Assembly (NCBI RefSeq): GCF_003048535.1
Contig: NZ_PIRQ01000002.1
Location: forward strand, 186,001-250,000
DNA: 64,000 bases
Direction of reading: 5' to 3'
Source: Campylobacter concisus
Lineage (GTDB): Bacteria > Campylobacterota > Campylobacteria > Campylobacterales > Campylobacteraceae
Below the pieces are notes generated by a model, which did not search any database, was not told the DNA's origin, and saw nothing but the letters and a program-made list of their open reading frames with translations. The position numbers and the translations under genes are program-made. Positions 1-8,280 of this stretch are shown in pieces (position 1 is the first letter of the stretch; each line of letters begins with the position of its first letter).

Positions 1-167
1 ATGAAAAGCTAATCTCTCAAAAAGAAAGTAATTAGCAAGTTAAAATAGGCTTTTTTATTGAGCTAATTTTATTTTTGTGCAGTTATATACAAAATGGCTA
101 TATTATTTGCCAATATAATTGAATCGCAAAAATTTAGATGAGAATAAATAAAGCTTTAAATGTTTCG
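1..167. other. Intergenic, window edge
   Basis: No gene could be supported here. An ATG at position 1 reads only three codons before a stop, so it is either the tail of a gene outside the window or chance. The stretch is AT-rich and lies downstream of the minus-strand FtsL-like gene. I see no convincing hairpin with a T tail. Confidence 0.5.
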
Positions 168-461
168 TTATTTCCATTGGCGCTCTTGCATATTGTTTAA
201 AATTTGATTTTTATAACGTAAATTTTCAAGCTTTATATTAAGAGCTCTATTTTCCTCTAAAAGCATATCTCGCTTACCGCTAATTTCCGCTATATCTCTA
301 CTTATATAATAAATTTGATTTGCTATGTAAATTTTTGGCAAAAATATAGCTAGAGCTATAAAAACAGCTAAATAGACCATCACTAATGTCTTAAAGCTTA
401 AATTTACCTCACGTTTTTGCTCCTCGTCGTGAAGCGTTAGTAGCTCTTCTTTTTCTTGCAT
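168..461 (-). CDS. ftsL: FtsL/FtsB-like divisome protein (97 aa)
   Basis: Small single-pass membrane protein, probably a cell-division scaffold of the FtsL/FtsB type acting at the septum. Seen: a charged cytoplasmic N-terminus of about 23 residues, one hydrophobic segment at about residues 25-44, then an acidic/basic heptad-like region to the C-terminus that should form a periplasmic coiled coil. Known: in many bacteria ftsL directly follows rsmH (mraW), and that is the arrangement here, with a 2-base gap on the same strand. Inference: sequence alone is too short and variable for a firm family call, so the symbol rests mainly on topology and position. It could also be another small coiled-coil membrane protein. 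Confidence 0.6.
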   Translation of the reverse strand: MQEKEELLTLHDEEQKREVNLSFKTLVMVYLAVFIALAIFLPKIYIANQIYYISRDIAEISGKRDMLLEENRALNIKLENLRYKNQILNNMQERQWK

Positions 462-463
462 TT

Positions 464-1387
464 TTATCCCTTTATCTTAAAAACCCGCAGTTTTGCGCTC
501 TTGCTTCGTGAGTTTACCTTTAACTCATTTTGGCTTGCTGTTAGTGGCTTTTTGGTTAAAATTTCTCCTAGTTCGTGATTGTTTCCGCATTCACATCTAT
601 AGACGCCAGGTAGGCAGATACAGCTATTTGCCCATTTTTTAAAGCGCTCTTTTACGATCCTATCTTCAAGCGAGTGAAACGTAATAATTGCCACAAGACA
701 ATCTTTAAACCCACATTTTTCTATACTATCAAGTAAATTTGTTAGCTCATCTAGCTCACCATTTACCTCTATCCTGATGGCTTGAAAGGCAAGTATTGCA
801 GGGCTAACTCCGCGCCCTTTTATCTGGGCTGTACCTATTAAATTTGCAAGCTCTTTTGCACTCGTTATCTTGCCTAAATTTCTAGCATTTATAATCTTGT
901 TTGTAATCCCAACAGCATTTTTTAGCTCGCCATAATCTCTAAAAATTCTAACCAACTCATCAAAAGAGTATCCATTTACAACGTCATATGCGCTAAAATT
1001 TCGCTCTTTATCCATGCGCATATCAAGCGTGCTTGAGCCAAGACTAAAACCCCTATCATCTTTATCTATCTGAAGTGAGCTAACACCGATGTCAGCCAAA
1101 ATTCCTCTAACATTTAAAATTTCTTCTTGACTTAGCTTGCTAGTCAATTCAGAGAAGTTACTTTTATAAATTTTAACCCTACTACCAAATGGCTCAAGTT
1201 TTTTTAGTGAAAAATTTATAGCTTCATTATCTCTATCACAGGCAATTAAATTTAAATTTTTATTTTGAGATAAAATGGCGCTAGAATGCCCAGCATATCC
1301 AAGCGTGCAATCTATAAAATTTCCATTTAAATTTTTAAAAAAAGATAGAACTTCATCAAGTAAAACACTGATATGTGGACTTTGCAA
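464..1387 (-). CDS. rsmH: 16S rRNA (cytosine(1402)-N(4))-methyltransferase RsmH
   Basis: RsmH (MraW) uses S-adenosylmethionine to methylate N4 of C1402 in the 16S rRNA decoding site. The 307-residue length fits the family. Visible signatures are the N-terminal HISVLLDEVL, the SAM-binding loop DCTLGYAGHS near residue 30, the ACDRD acidic motif, the GVSSLQIDKDDRGFS segment and the C-terminal ITFHSLEDRIVK motif. The start is a TTG preceded by AGAGG; no ATG fits. It is the first gene of a minus-strand pair with the FtsL-like gene and diverges from the aldolase-like gene. A TAAAAT-type box at about 1429-1434 on the minus strand may be its promoter. Confidence 0.96.
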   Translation of the reverse strand: MQSPHISVLLDEVLSFFKNLNGNFIDCTLGYAGHSSAILSQNKNLNLIACDRDNEAINFSLKKLEPFGSRVKIYKSNFSELTSKLSQEEILNVRGILADIGVSSLQIDKDDRGFSLGSSTLDMRMDKERNFSAYDVVNGYSFDELVRIFRDYGELKNAVGITNKIINARNLGKITSAKELANLIGTAQIKGRGVSPAILAFQAIRIEVNGELDELTNLLDSIEKCGFKDCLVAIITFHSLEDRIVKERFKKWANSCICLPGVYRCECGNNHELGEILTKKPLTASQNELKVNSRSKSAKLRVFKIKG

Positions 1388-1487
1388 CGCTGCCTCTTTA
1401 TAGTAAATAGTGTGGAAAATTTATCGAAATTTTACTTAAAAAGCTATCATTACACAAAATTTTACATAAATTTTAAGATAGCTTAAA

Positions 1488-1493
1488 TATAAT
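1488..1493 (+). promoter_or_regulatory. -10 box for the aldolase-like gene
   Basis: A perfect TATAAT lies 21 bases before the ATG at 1515, and the ribosome binding site CAGGAGA (about 1503-1509) lies between them. The spacing gives a short leader, as is common in Campylobacter. Confidence 0.6.
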
Positions 1494-1514
1494 CGCTTAA
1501 ACGCAGGAGAAAAA

Positions 1515-2102
1515 ATGGAGCTAGAACACTCAATAAATGAGATAAAAACGATATCACTTTCTATGTTTAGAAAGAATTTTTTTGGCGTCTTTCACGGCTC
1601 GATTTCGGCAAGAGTCGAAAAAAATCAATTTATAATCAATAAACAAAATGCCATTTTTGATAATTTAAAAGATGATGATTTGACACTTCTTTTATCAAAA
1701 AAAGACTATCGTTGGAATGAAGCTAGTCTTGATGCTGATATACACTTAAATATTTATAAAAATATAAATGAGGCAAGATTTGTTTGCTACGCGATGCCAC
1801 CATACGCAACTGCCTACGCAATGAAACATGAAAAAATAGTACCGAAAGATTATTTTGGGTATATGAGATTTAATGAAATTTTAGTCTATGATCCAAAACA
1901 ATATGACGACTGGTATGAGCGTGCAGAAACTGAAATTTATAGATATATGGTTGAAAAAAATACAAACATTATTATCGTTAAAGGATATGGCATTTACGCA
2001 TACAGTAGAAGCCCTCAGCTTCTTGCAAAAGAGATAGCTTTGCTAGAAAATAGCTGCAAATTGCTTCATTTAACTAGTGGTTATAGCGATTATAGTATTT
2101 AA
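1515..2102 (+). CDS. Class II aldolase/adducin-domain protein (195 aa)
   Basis: The protein has the shape of a class II aldolase/adducin fold, as in sugar-phosphate aldolases and methylthioribulose-phosphate dehydratase. Seen: the N-terminal NFFGVFHGSISAR resembles the family's G-N-x-S/G-S-xR phosphate-binding start, and KGYGIYAYSRSPQLLAKE resembles the conserved GHG/YGxxxxG helix segment. The expected zinc-binding HxH and late histidine are not clear: only one candidate, ADIHLNIY, is seen, and GHG is replaced by GYG. Catalysis is therefore doubtful and the substrate unknown. It is monocistronic, with its own promoter and a downstream hairpin. Related short proteins lie next to rsmH/ppiD in other campylobacters. 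Confidence 0.7.
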   Translation: MELEHSINEIKTISLSMFRKNFFGVFHGSISARVEKNQFIINKQNAIFDNLKDDDLTLLLSKKDYRWNEASLDADIHLNIYKNINEARFVCYAMPPYATAYAMKHEKIVPKDYFGYMRFNEILVYDPKQYDDWYERAETEIYRYMVEKNTNIIIVKGYGIYAYSRSPQLLAKEIALLENSCKLLHLTSGYSDYSI

Positions 2103-2103
2103 A

Positions 2104-2141
2104 AATTTTGCTAACAATACTAAAAAATTGTTAGCAAAATT
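2104..2141 (+). terminator. 15-bp perfect hairpin after the aldolase-like gene
   Basis: Positions 2104-2118 are perfectly complementary to 2127-2141 with an 8-base loop. The stem is AT-rich, and no clear T run follows on the plus strand. It separates the aldolase-like gene from ppiD and is the likely transcript end. Confidence 0.55.
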
Positions 2142-2195
2142 CTTCACAAAGGTATTTTTAAAGCCCCTATTTTAAGCTTATTTAAGGCAATTTTA

Positions 2196-2201
2196 TATAA
2201 T
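2196..2201 (+). promoter_or_regulatory. -10 box for ppiD-ftsA-ftsZ
   Basis: TATAAT in an AT-rich stretch, 40 bases before the ppiD ATG and just after a hairpin terminator. It is the best candidate promoter for the ppiD-ftsA-ftsZ run. Confidence 0.5.
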
Positions 2202-2241
2202 ATATCATACAAATTTCGTTAGTCTTTTAAAGGAAAATTTA

Positions 2242-3699
2242 ATGTTGTCTTGGATGCAAAAACATAAAAAATACCTAGTTGTTACCATTTGGGTAAGTAC
2301 AATAGCCTTTGTTGGAGCAGGCTTTGTAGGCTGGGGAGCATATGATTTAAACAGCAATCGAGCTACTTCGGTAGCAAAAGTAGGACACAGAAATATAAGC
2401 ATTCAAGAACTGCAACAAAAATACGATAGTTTATATCAATACTATAATAATCTTTTTGATGGTAAATTAACGCAAGAAAAGGCCAATGAGTTAGGTTTAC
2501 AAAATGCCGCACTTCAGGCTACAATTCAAGAGAATTTACTATTAAATTTTGCAGACGATATAGGTCTTAGTGTTAGTAAAGATGATATTTTAAAATATAT
2601 AATCGCTGATCCAACATTTCAAAAAGATGGTACTTTTGATAAAAATTTATACTACGATATTTTAAGAAGAGCTAGAATAAATCCAACTGATTTTGAAGAA
2701 AATTTAAAACTAACAATACTACTTGATAAACTTAGAACTATTTTAAATTTACCAGCCAACAAAGAAGACATTGCAATGATGGAAGCAAGCTTTTTTATGC
2801 AAGACAAATTAGCAATACAGATAATAAATGCTAATCAAAGTGATATAAAAATAGATGAAAAAGAGCTAAAGGACCTTTGGGAAACAAATAAAAACAACTA
2901 TATGACAAAGACTATATACGGTCTAGAAACATACTTTATAGAGTCAAATAAAAATGATGTAAATCAAACTACTTTGAGTGACTACTATAACGAAAATAAG
3001 GAGAGATACAAAGGCTCTGATGATAAAATCAAATCATTTGACGAAGTAAAGACTGAAGTTATCAAAGACTACAATATCGAGAAAAGCAAGACTGATGCTT
3101 TAAAAAAATATACCTCTATCAAAAAAGCTGAGCTTGCAACAAATGATTTTGTTAGTATAAATGAAGATAATGCAACATTCTCACTTGATGAAATAAAAGG
3201 GGCAAAAGTTGGTGAGGTTATAAAACCATTTACATATAAAGATGGATATTTAATAGTTAGAGTAAAAAGTATAACTCCTCCACAACCTATGAGTTTTGAA
3301 CAAGCAAGAGCAATGGTACTTGAAATTTACAAAGATAAAAAGAAAAAAGAAAACTTAACAACCATAGCAAAAGAGTCTTTACAAAATTTCAAAGGTACTG
3401 ATATAGGCTTTATCAGTAGAGATATAAATAGCTCTATCTCAGGACTAAATGAAAGTGAAACTAGAGCTTTTGTTTCTCAACTTTTTGAAACTAACAATAA
3501 AAAAGATTATGTTATATTAGAAGATAAGGCCGTTATATACGATATTTTGGAACAAAGGTTGCTTGTAGATAATATAGATAATAACTATAAGCAAATAACA
3601 CAGCAAAACGTTACAATGCTTAAAAATAATGAGTTAATAAAAGATTTAACAAACAAACTTAAAAAATACTATGAAATTAAAGAATATATCAAAAGGTAA
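2242..3699 (+). CDS. ppiD: Periplasmic peptidyl-prolyl isomerase/chaperone, PpiD/SurA type
   Basis: Membrane-anchored periplasmic folding factor of 485 residues. Seen: a short cytoplasmic N-terminus (MLSWMQKHKKY), one membrane segment at about 12-30, a SurA_N-like helical domain (VGHRNISIQELQQKYDSLYQ onward) to about residue 180, a parvulin-like region at about 210-365 (including VGEVIKPFTYKDGYLIVRV, the typical parvulin end), and a helical C-terminus. Known: PpiD works at the exit of the Sec translocon. The start is ATG with AAAGGA upstream. It is followed 6 bases later by ftsA, an order also found in C. jejuni, so folding of envelope proteins and division genes are co-transcribed. The isomerase core is divergent, so a purely chaperone role is possible. 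Confidence 0.85.
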   Translation: MLSWMQKHKKYLVVTIWVSTIAFVGAGFVGWGAYDLNSNRATSVAKVGHRNISIQELQQKYDSLYQYYNNLFDGKLTQEKANELGLQNAALQATIQENLLLNFADDIGLSVSKDDILKYIIADPTFQKDGTFDKNLYYDILRRARINPTDFEENLKLTILLDKLRTILNLPANKEDIAMMEASFFMQDKLAIQIINANQSDIKIDEKELKDLWETNKNNYMTKTIYGLETYFIESNKNDVNQTTLSDYYNENKERYKGSDDKIKSFDEVKTEVIKDYNIEKSKTDALKKYTSIKKAELATNDFVSINEDNATFSLDEIKGAKVGEVIKPFTYKDGYLIVRVKSITPPQPMSFEQARAMVLEIYKDKKKKENLTTIAKESLQNFKGTDIGFISRDINSSISGLNESETRAFVSQLFETNNKKDYVILEDKAVIYDILEQRLLVDNIDNNYKQITQQNVTMLKNNELIKDLTNKLKKYYEIKEYIKR

Positions 3700-3705
3700 T
3701 TTATC

Positions 3706-5133
3706 TTGAGTACAAAAATTTTAGGTATAGATATCGGCTCTTTCCAGATTTGTGCAGTAATAGCACAACATGATGAAAATGGTATTAAGATAATTGGAAT
3801 TGGAACTGAAAAAACACAAGGAATAAGAAAAGGTGTTATAACTAATATTGAACAAGCTGCAAAGTCGATAAAAAATGCATTAATAGAAGCACAAAGAGTT
3901 GCAGGAACACGCTATGAAAAAGTCATAGTTTCTATTTCTGGTGCGTATACGAAAAGCGTTGACAGTAGTGGTGTAGTGAATATACCAAATCATGAAATAG
4001 GTATAAAAGAGATCGAACGTGCTATGCAAATGGCCGATCATACAGCTGATATACCTCATGAATATGAAAAATTACATGTTCTTCCTTATAATTTTAAAGT
4101 AGATGGACAAGAACATATCGAAGATCCAATAGGCATGAATGGTAGCAGGCTAGAAGTTCAAACACATATTGTTACAGTACAAAAGTCATCTATTAGCAAC
4201 CTAAGAAAAGCCGTAAATTTAGCAGGTGTTCAACTAGATAACATAGTCCTTTCAGGATATGCTTCTGCGATAGCAACATTAACAAAAGATGAGAAAGAAC
4301 TTGGTGCTGCACTTGTTGATATGGGTGGCGCTACTTGTAATCTTGTAGTACATTCTGGAAATTCTATAAGATACAATGAATTTTTACCTGTTGGCTCAGC
4401 AAATATTACAAATGATCTTTCTATGGCTCTGCATACACCTCTTCCAAAGGCAGAAGAGATAAAATTAGGCTATGGTACTTTAATAAATAAGTCAGTTGAT
4501 CTAATAGAGCTTCCGATCCTTGGAGATGAAACAAAAAGTCATGAAGTTTCACTAGACATAATATCAAATGTTATATATGCCAGAGCAGAAGAAACCCTTA
4601 TGGTACTTGCTAAGATGCTAGAAGATAGTGGCTATAAAGATAGCATTGGTGCTGGAATAATACTTACTGGCGGTATGACTAAGCTAGAAGGTATTAGAGA
4701 TCTTGCATCTGCGATATTTGACAAAATGCCAGTTCGTATAGCAAAACCAAAAGAAATGGATGGATTATTTGAAATTTTAAGAGATCCAGCAAATTCTTGT
4801 GCTATAGGGCTTTGTTTGTATGGTGCTGGCAACTTTAGCCCATACGAAATTGATTCTGAGAAAAAAATGAGATACCAAGGGGAAATAGCCTCAAAACCGA
4901 AAGCAAATTTTAGAAATGTTTTTGTAGAAGAAGAAAACGTACAAAATTTTAGACAAGAGGTGCAGGATCCAAATGAAAAAGAGGATAGTTTTTCTGATAA
5001 AGATTTTGAATTAGAGATAGCAGATAAATCAAAAAATAAAGAAGAGCTTGCCAATATTGCAGATATTAGCAAACAAGAAAAAAAGCCAAATGCTTTTGCA
5101 AAATTTTGGTATAGTATTACACAATTATTTTAA
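3706..5133 (+). CDS. ftsA: Cell division protein FtsA
   Basis: Actin-like ATPase that tethers FtsZ rings to the membrane. The 475-residue product shows the actin-family phosphate-1 motif near the N-terminus (GIDIGSFQICAVI), the SHS2/1C domain in the next third, the phosphate-2 motif (ALVDMGGATCNLVV) near residue 205 and the adenosine motif (GIILTGGMTKLEGI) near residue 315. The C-terminus carries a charged linker and then an amphipathic helix (AFAKFWYSITQLF), the usual membrane-targeting sequence. Translation starts at a TTG, 6 bases after ppiD. It is 14 bases upstream of ftsZ, the standard pairing. Confidence 0.96.
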   Translation: MSTKILGIDIGSFQICAVIAQHDENGIKIIGIGTEKTQGIRKGVITNIEQAAKSIKNALIEAQRVAGTRYEKVIVSISGAYTKSVDSSGVVNIPNHEIGIKEIERAMQMADHTADIPHEYEKLHVLPYNFKVDGQEHIEDPIGMNGSRLEVQTHIVTVQKSSISNLRKAVNLAGVQLDNIVLSGYASAIATLTKDEKELGAALVDMGGATCNLVVHSGNSIRYNEFLPVGSANITNDLSMALHTPLPKAEEIKLGYGTLINKSVDLIELPILGDETKSHEVSLDIISNVIYARAEETLMVLAKMLEDSGYKDSIGAGIILTGGMTKLEGIRDLASAIFDKMPVRIAKPKEMDGLFEILRDPANSCAIGLCLYGAGNFSPYEIDSEKKMRYQGEIASKPKANFRNVFVEEENVQNFRQEVQDPNEKEDSFSDKDFELEIADKSKNKEELANIADISKQEKKPNAFAKFWYSITQLF

Positions 5134-5147
5134 GGAGAATTTCAAAA

Positions 5148-6287
5148 ATGAGTAGCTTCACAGTAGAAGAAAATAAAAGCATCTATGGTGCAAAGATAAA
5201 GGTCGTAGGTGTAGGTGGAGGTGGTGGCAATATGGTCAACCACATAATAAGAGTTAATCCAAATTTAAATATAGATCTTATTGTTGCCAATACAGATGCT
5301 AAGGCCCTTGAAAATTCTCTTGCACATACGAAAATTCAACTAGGTGAGAAAACAACAAAAGGTCTAGGTGCAGGCATGAGACCTGAAATAGGAAAAGCTG
5401 CTGCTGAAGAGAGCTATGATGAAGTAAAAAGTGCACTTGAGACATCAGATATAGTTTTCATTGGTACAGGACTTGGTGGTGGGACTGGCACAGGTGCAGC
5501 TCCAGTAGTTGCTCAAGCTGCAAAAGATATTGGTGCACTAACAGTTGCAGTTGTTACTATGCCTTTTATGTTTGAAGGAAAAAAACGTAGAAAACTGGCT
5601 GATTGTGGCCTTGAAGAGCTCAGGAAAGAAAGCGATTCTATTGTTGTTATTCCAAACGATAAGCTCCTAACATTAATTGATAAAAATGCTGGCATAAAAG
5701 AAAGCTTTGAAATGGTCGATGAAGTACTTGCAAGAGCCGTTAATGGCATGAGTACGATCGTGCTTGATTCAGGAAAAAGCGACATAAATCTAGACTTTGC
5801 GGATGTTAGAACGATTATGAGCCATAGAGGACTAGCTTTAATGGGTGTTGGTGAAGCAAGTGGCGAAGATGCAGCGCAAGAAGCTATAAAAAATGCTATA
5901 CAATCACCGCTTCTTGATAACATGACAATAAATGGTGCATTTGGTATTTTAGTTCATTTTAGAATAAGCCCTAGTTGCCCACTAGCTGATATCAATAATG
6001 CGATGAGTATTATTCATGAGGCAGCAGATGAAGATGCTGAAATTATATTTGGTACAACAACTGATGATAAAATAGAAGACAATAAAGTTGAAGTTACAAT
6101 AATAGCAACAGGTTTTCAAAGCTCACAAAAAGAAGCTGAAAAAAAAGATGAAGCACAAACTTCCAATGCAAGCGATATCATAAAAAAAGAGCGTATATTA
6201 AGACTTAAAAAAGTTAGTGGTGGATATGATGAAGACTATATGTCACAGCTTGATGTACCATCATTTATGCGCCATCAAATGGACTAA
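5148..6287 (+). CDS. ftsZ: Cell division protein FtsZ
   Basis: Tubulin-like GTPase that forms the Z ring. Seen: glycine-rich nucleotide-binding start (VVGVGGGGGNMV, about 20-30), NTD motif at 48-50, the tubulin signature GGGTGTGAAP at 110-119, the T7-loop region with NLDFADVRTIM, and a C-terminal peptide VPSFMRHQMD that corresponds to the FtsA/ZipA/EzrA-binding tail. The length of 379 is normal. The gene begins with ATG after AAGGAG, is the last gene of the ppiD-ftsA-ftsZ run and ends at a strong hairpin. Confidence 0.98.
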   Translation: MSSFTVEENKSIYGAKIKVVGVGGGGGNMVNHIIRVNPNLNIDLIVANTDAKALENSLAHTKIQLGEKTTKGLGAGMRPEIGKAAAEESYDEVKSALETSDIVFIGTGLGGGTGTGAAPVVAQAAKDIGALTVAVVTMPFMFEGKKRRKLADCGLEELRKESDSIVVIPNDKLLTLIDKNAGIKESFEMVDEVLARAVNGMSTIVLDSGKSDINLDFADVRTIMSHRGLALMGVGEASGEDAAQEAIKNAIQSPLLDNMTINGAFGILVHFRISPSCPLADINNAMSIIHEAADEDAEIIFGTTTDDKIEDNKVEVTIIATGFQSSQKEAEKKDEAQTSNASDIIKKERILRLKKVSGGYDEDYMSQLDVPSFMRHQMD

Positions 6288-6314
6288 TAAAGAAAAACAA
6301 ACTCCTTAAAATTT

Positions 6315-6336
6315 CTAGAGAGCTTTTGCTCTCTAG
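6315..6336 (+). terminator. Terminator after ftsZ
   Basis: A perfect 9-bp stem (CTAGAGAGC / GCTCTCTAG) with a TTTT loop sits 27 bases after the ftsZ stop, in a convergent intergenic gap. It may serve both strands. Confidence 0.75.
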
Positions 6337-6379
6337 CTTATTAAAAATTTACAAACCTTTAAATCCAAAAACTTAAAAA

Positions 6380-6673
6380 TTAAACTCCAAGTTGTGCTTT
6401 TACAAAATCGCTTGCCATTTGTATATTCCACTCAGGCTCCCAAACAAGGTCGATCTCACACTCTTTGACACCTTCTATATCAAGCACAGCAGTCTCTACC
6501 CAGCCAAGTATCATTTCGTGCAGTGGGCAAGATTTAGTTGAAAGTGTCATAGTAACTTTTGCTTTGCCATTTTCATCGCAGCTAGCATCATATATAAGCC
6601 CGAGCGAAACGATATCAAAGCCAACTTCTGGATCAACGATATTTGACAGTGCGTTATAAATTTTTTCTTTCAT
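6380..6673 (-). CDS. MIP18/DUF59-family protein
   Basis: 97-residue MIP18 (DUF59) domain protein, a fold shared with PaaD, SufT and iron-sulfur cluster assembly factors. Seen: the family start NALSNIVDPEVGFDIVSLGL, a central KVTMTLSTKSCPLHEMI with the conserved cysteine, and VWEPEW near the end. Known: members help assemble or deliver Fe-S clusters or help mature metalloenzymes; none is assigned to this particular protein. It lies 3 bases downstream of the 12-helix membrane protein and forms one operon with it and the DUF2249-like gene, which suggests a role in maturing a redox membrane complex (inference). Confidence 0.88.
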   Translation of the reverse strand: MKEKIYNALSNIVDPEVGFDIVSLGLIYDASCDENGKAKVTMTLSTKSCPLHEMILGWVETAVLDIEGVKECEIDLVWEPEWNIQMASDFVKAQLGV

Positions 6674-6676
6674 TTT

Positions 6677-7867
6677 TTATCCTTTAAAACCAGTAAATCT
6701 AAAAATATTTATTATATTTATCGATAGCAAAACTATACTAAGAGCTATAAAAATCATACCTGCTTGCACTAAAATTTCTAGTTCAAAGCAAGTTGAGAGA
6801 ATATAGCAAAGAAGTGAGATAGTATTAAAAGCTATACCAAAATAAGCTATCTTTTTTAGTATCATGGCATCAAGAAGTGGCACTTTTACCTTTCCAACAA
6901 AAGGTGCTACGTAGTGATACCATATTAGAAATGGTGCGATCTTGTAAAGATGAGCTACGATAAAAGCAAATAAAAAGCCATATATTAAAAAATATGCAGC
7001 TAAATTTAATTTGTCTAAAGCTATAAAAACAGCAGCACCAAGCAAAGCCACCAACGAAAGCACTATATTTACATTCCAGTAATCATACGCCTTTCTAACG
7101 CGTTTTTTTAAAATATAAAGTGCTTGAACTATAAAAAGTAAAGCCGCCACACATATTGACAAAATAGACAAATTTTCATTAAAAGCTAGTAAGATACCAC
7201 CCAAAACATAGCATGCTAGTGAGGCTTTACTAAGTGTAAATTTTAGATCATGAGCTAGTGCAAACATAGGCAAGAGTACACTAGCAGCTCCAAGTATCAC
7301 AAGAAACACAAAACCTAGCACAAAATAAACGTGAAATTTTAGTGTCATCTCAAAATCAAGCATCAGCGTGCCACTAAGTATCATCAGCAAGCAAAAACCA
7401 AGCGTTATTCCAATTAGCAAAAAGATAGCTGAAACAAAAAGTGCAAAGGCCGCAAAGCTCTTTTTTTCATTATCCATGAAGCTTAATGCGTAAGTCGTAG
7501 CAAAAAAAGCAAGCGAGCAAAAAAGCAAAACTCCACTAATTTGTAAAATTTTAGCCTCAGCAAATAACATCCCGTAGCACATGCCCAGCAACGATAGACA
7601 AAAAATAACCAAATTTAAAATAGCACCTTTTGCTGTAAAAAACGGCTTTTCTAAGATGACTGAAGTTAGCTGATAGAGTGCTCCGATAATAATACTCATA
7701 ACAAAGCCAACAAAAAATATATGCAAAAAACCAGCTGTATTTAGTGAGCTAATCGCATCAAAATCTGCATAAAAGAATGCCGGCACACTTAATGCCAAAA
7801 ACAAAATTCCAGCAATAAAATATCCACCAACTAACTTAAATGGTGGTGCGTAAGTATTTAAAAGCAT
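6677..7867 (-). CDS. 12-helix membrane protein, possible heme-copper-oxidase/NnrS relative
   Basis: 396-residue polytopic protein with about twelve hydrophobic segments. I do not recognise a named family with certainty. Seen: histidines at the membrane faces at H49, H179, H206, H306 and H318. The segment around H49 (HIFFVGFVMSIIIGALYQ) resembles that around H179 (HVYFVLGFVFLVILGAAS), and H306/H318 fall in VAHLYKIAPFLIWYHY. This twelve-helix, multi-histidine layout recalls subunit I of heme-copper oxidases and the NnrS family, but the full set of six ligands is not evident. It lies between a DUF2249-like and a DUF59 gene with gaps of 1 and 3 bases. Inference: a heme-binding membrane protein in respiration or nitric-oxide stress. 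A plain transporter is the alternative. Confidence 0.55.
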   Translation of the reverse strand: MLLNTYAPPFKLVGGYFIAGILFLALSVPAFFYADFDAISSLNTAGFLHIFFVGFVMSIIIGALYQLTSVILEKPFFTAKGAILNLVIFCLSLLGMCYGMLFAEAKILQISGVLLFCSLAFFATTYALSFMDNEKKSFAAFALFVSAIFLLIGITLGFCLLMILSGTLMLDFEMTLKFHVYFVLGFVFLVILGAASVLLPMFALAHDLKFTLSKASLACYVLGGILLAFNENLSILSICVAALLFIVQALYILKKRVRKAYDYWNVNIVLSLVALLGAAVFIALDKLNLAAYFLIYGFLFAFIVAHLYKIAPFLIWYHYVAPFVGKVKVPLLDAMILKKIAYFGIAFNTISLLCYILSTCFELEILVQAGMIFIALSIVLLSINIINIFRFTGFKG

Positions 7868-7868
7868 C

Positions 7869-8207
7869 TTAGTGACAAAGACTCGTATCTACGTCTTCTA
7901 TATTTGCGCCGTCTTTTAGGCTAAAAATCATCTTTACAGCCCCACCATCTATATCTTCACGCTCTATATCAAAGCTCTTATCTATCTTTGGTATAAGACC
8001 AGCTGGAAATTTATGATTTAGCATCATAATTTTTGTATTTTTATCAGCAAATTTAATAGCGATTAATGCATTGACCATTGGCTCTGGCGGTACGCAAGGA
8101 CGTGAGTCAAAGCCAACAAAATTTACGCCATTTTCATTAAATTTATAAAATGGCACGGTTGCACCATCGACACTAAACTGCTCCGCATTTTTGAAAAAAT
8201 CGCTCAT
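7869..8207 (-). CDS. DUF2249-like small protein
   Basis: 112-residue soluble protein. The segment FVGFDSRPCVPPEPMVNALI followed by a KIMMLNHKFPAGLIPKI stretch matches the DUF2249 pattern (D-x-R-x-x-P-P-E-P, then a hydrophobic strand and a P-x-x-L-x-P turn). Known: DUF2249 proteins often accompany denitrification and nitric-oxide genes, with no established activity. It is the first gene of a three-gene operon and has a strong ribosome binding site (AAAAGGAGAA) and a clear -10 box. Confidence 0.65.
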   Translation of the reverse strand: MSDFFKNAEQFSVDGATVPFYKFNENGVNFVGFDSRPCVPPEPMVNALIAIKFADKNTKIMMLNHKFPAGLIPKIDKSFDIEREDIDGGAVKMIFSLKDGANIEDVDTSLCH

Positions 8208-8231
8208 TTTTTCTCCTTTTAATTTTGGAGA

Positions 8232-8237
8232 ATTATA
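8232..8237 (-). promoter_or_regulatory. -10 box for the DUF2249/membrane/DUF59 operon
   Basis: On the minus strand this reads TATAAT within GAGTATAATTC, 24 bases before the ATG of the DUF2249-like gene. Confidence 0.6.
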
Positions 8238-8280
8238 CTCTGATTAAACTTTTTAAACTATTGATTTGCTTCAACAAAAG

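Noticed and set aside
1-60. Short hairpin (GCTAAT at 8-13 with ATTAGC at 31-36) and an ATG at position 1
   Set aside because: The stem is only 6 bp and all but AT, with a long loop. The ATG is followed by a stop after three codons.
4632-5072. 146-codon open frame antisense to ftsA
   Set aside because: Serine-rich, low-complexity shadow of ftsA with no binding site; the same applies to other long antisense frames, e.g. within ftsZ, purH, purL, mnmE and leuS.
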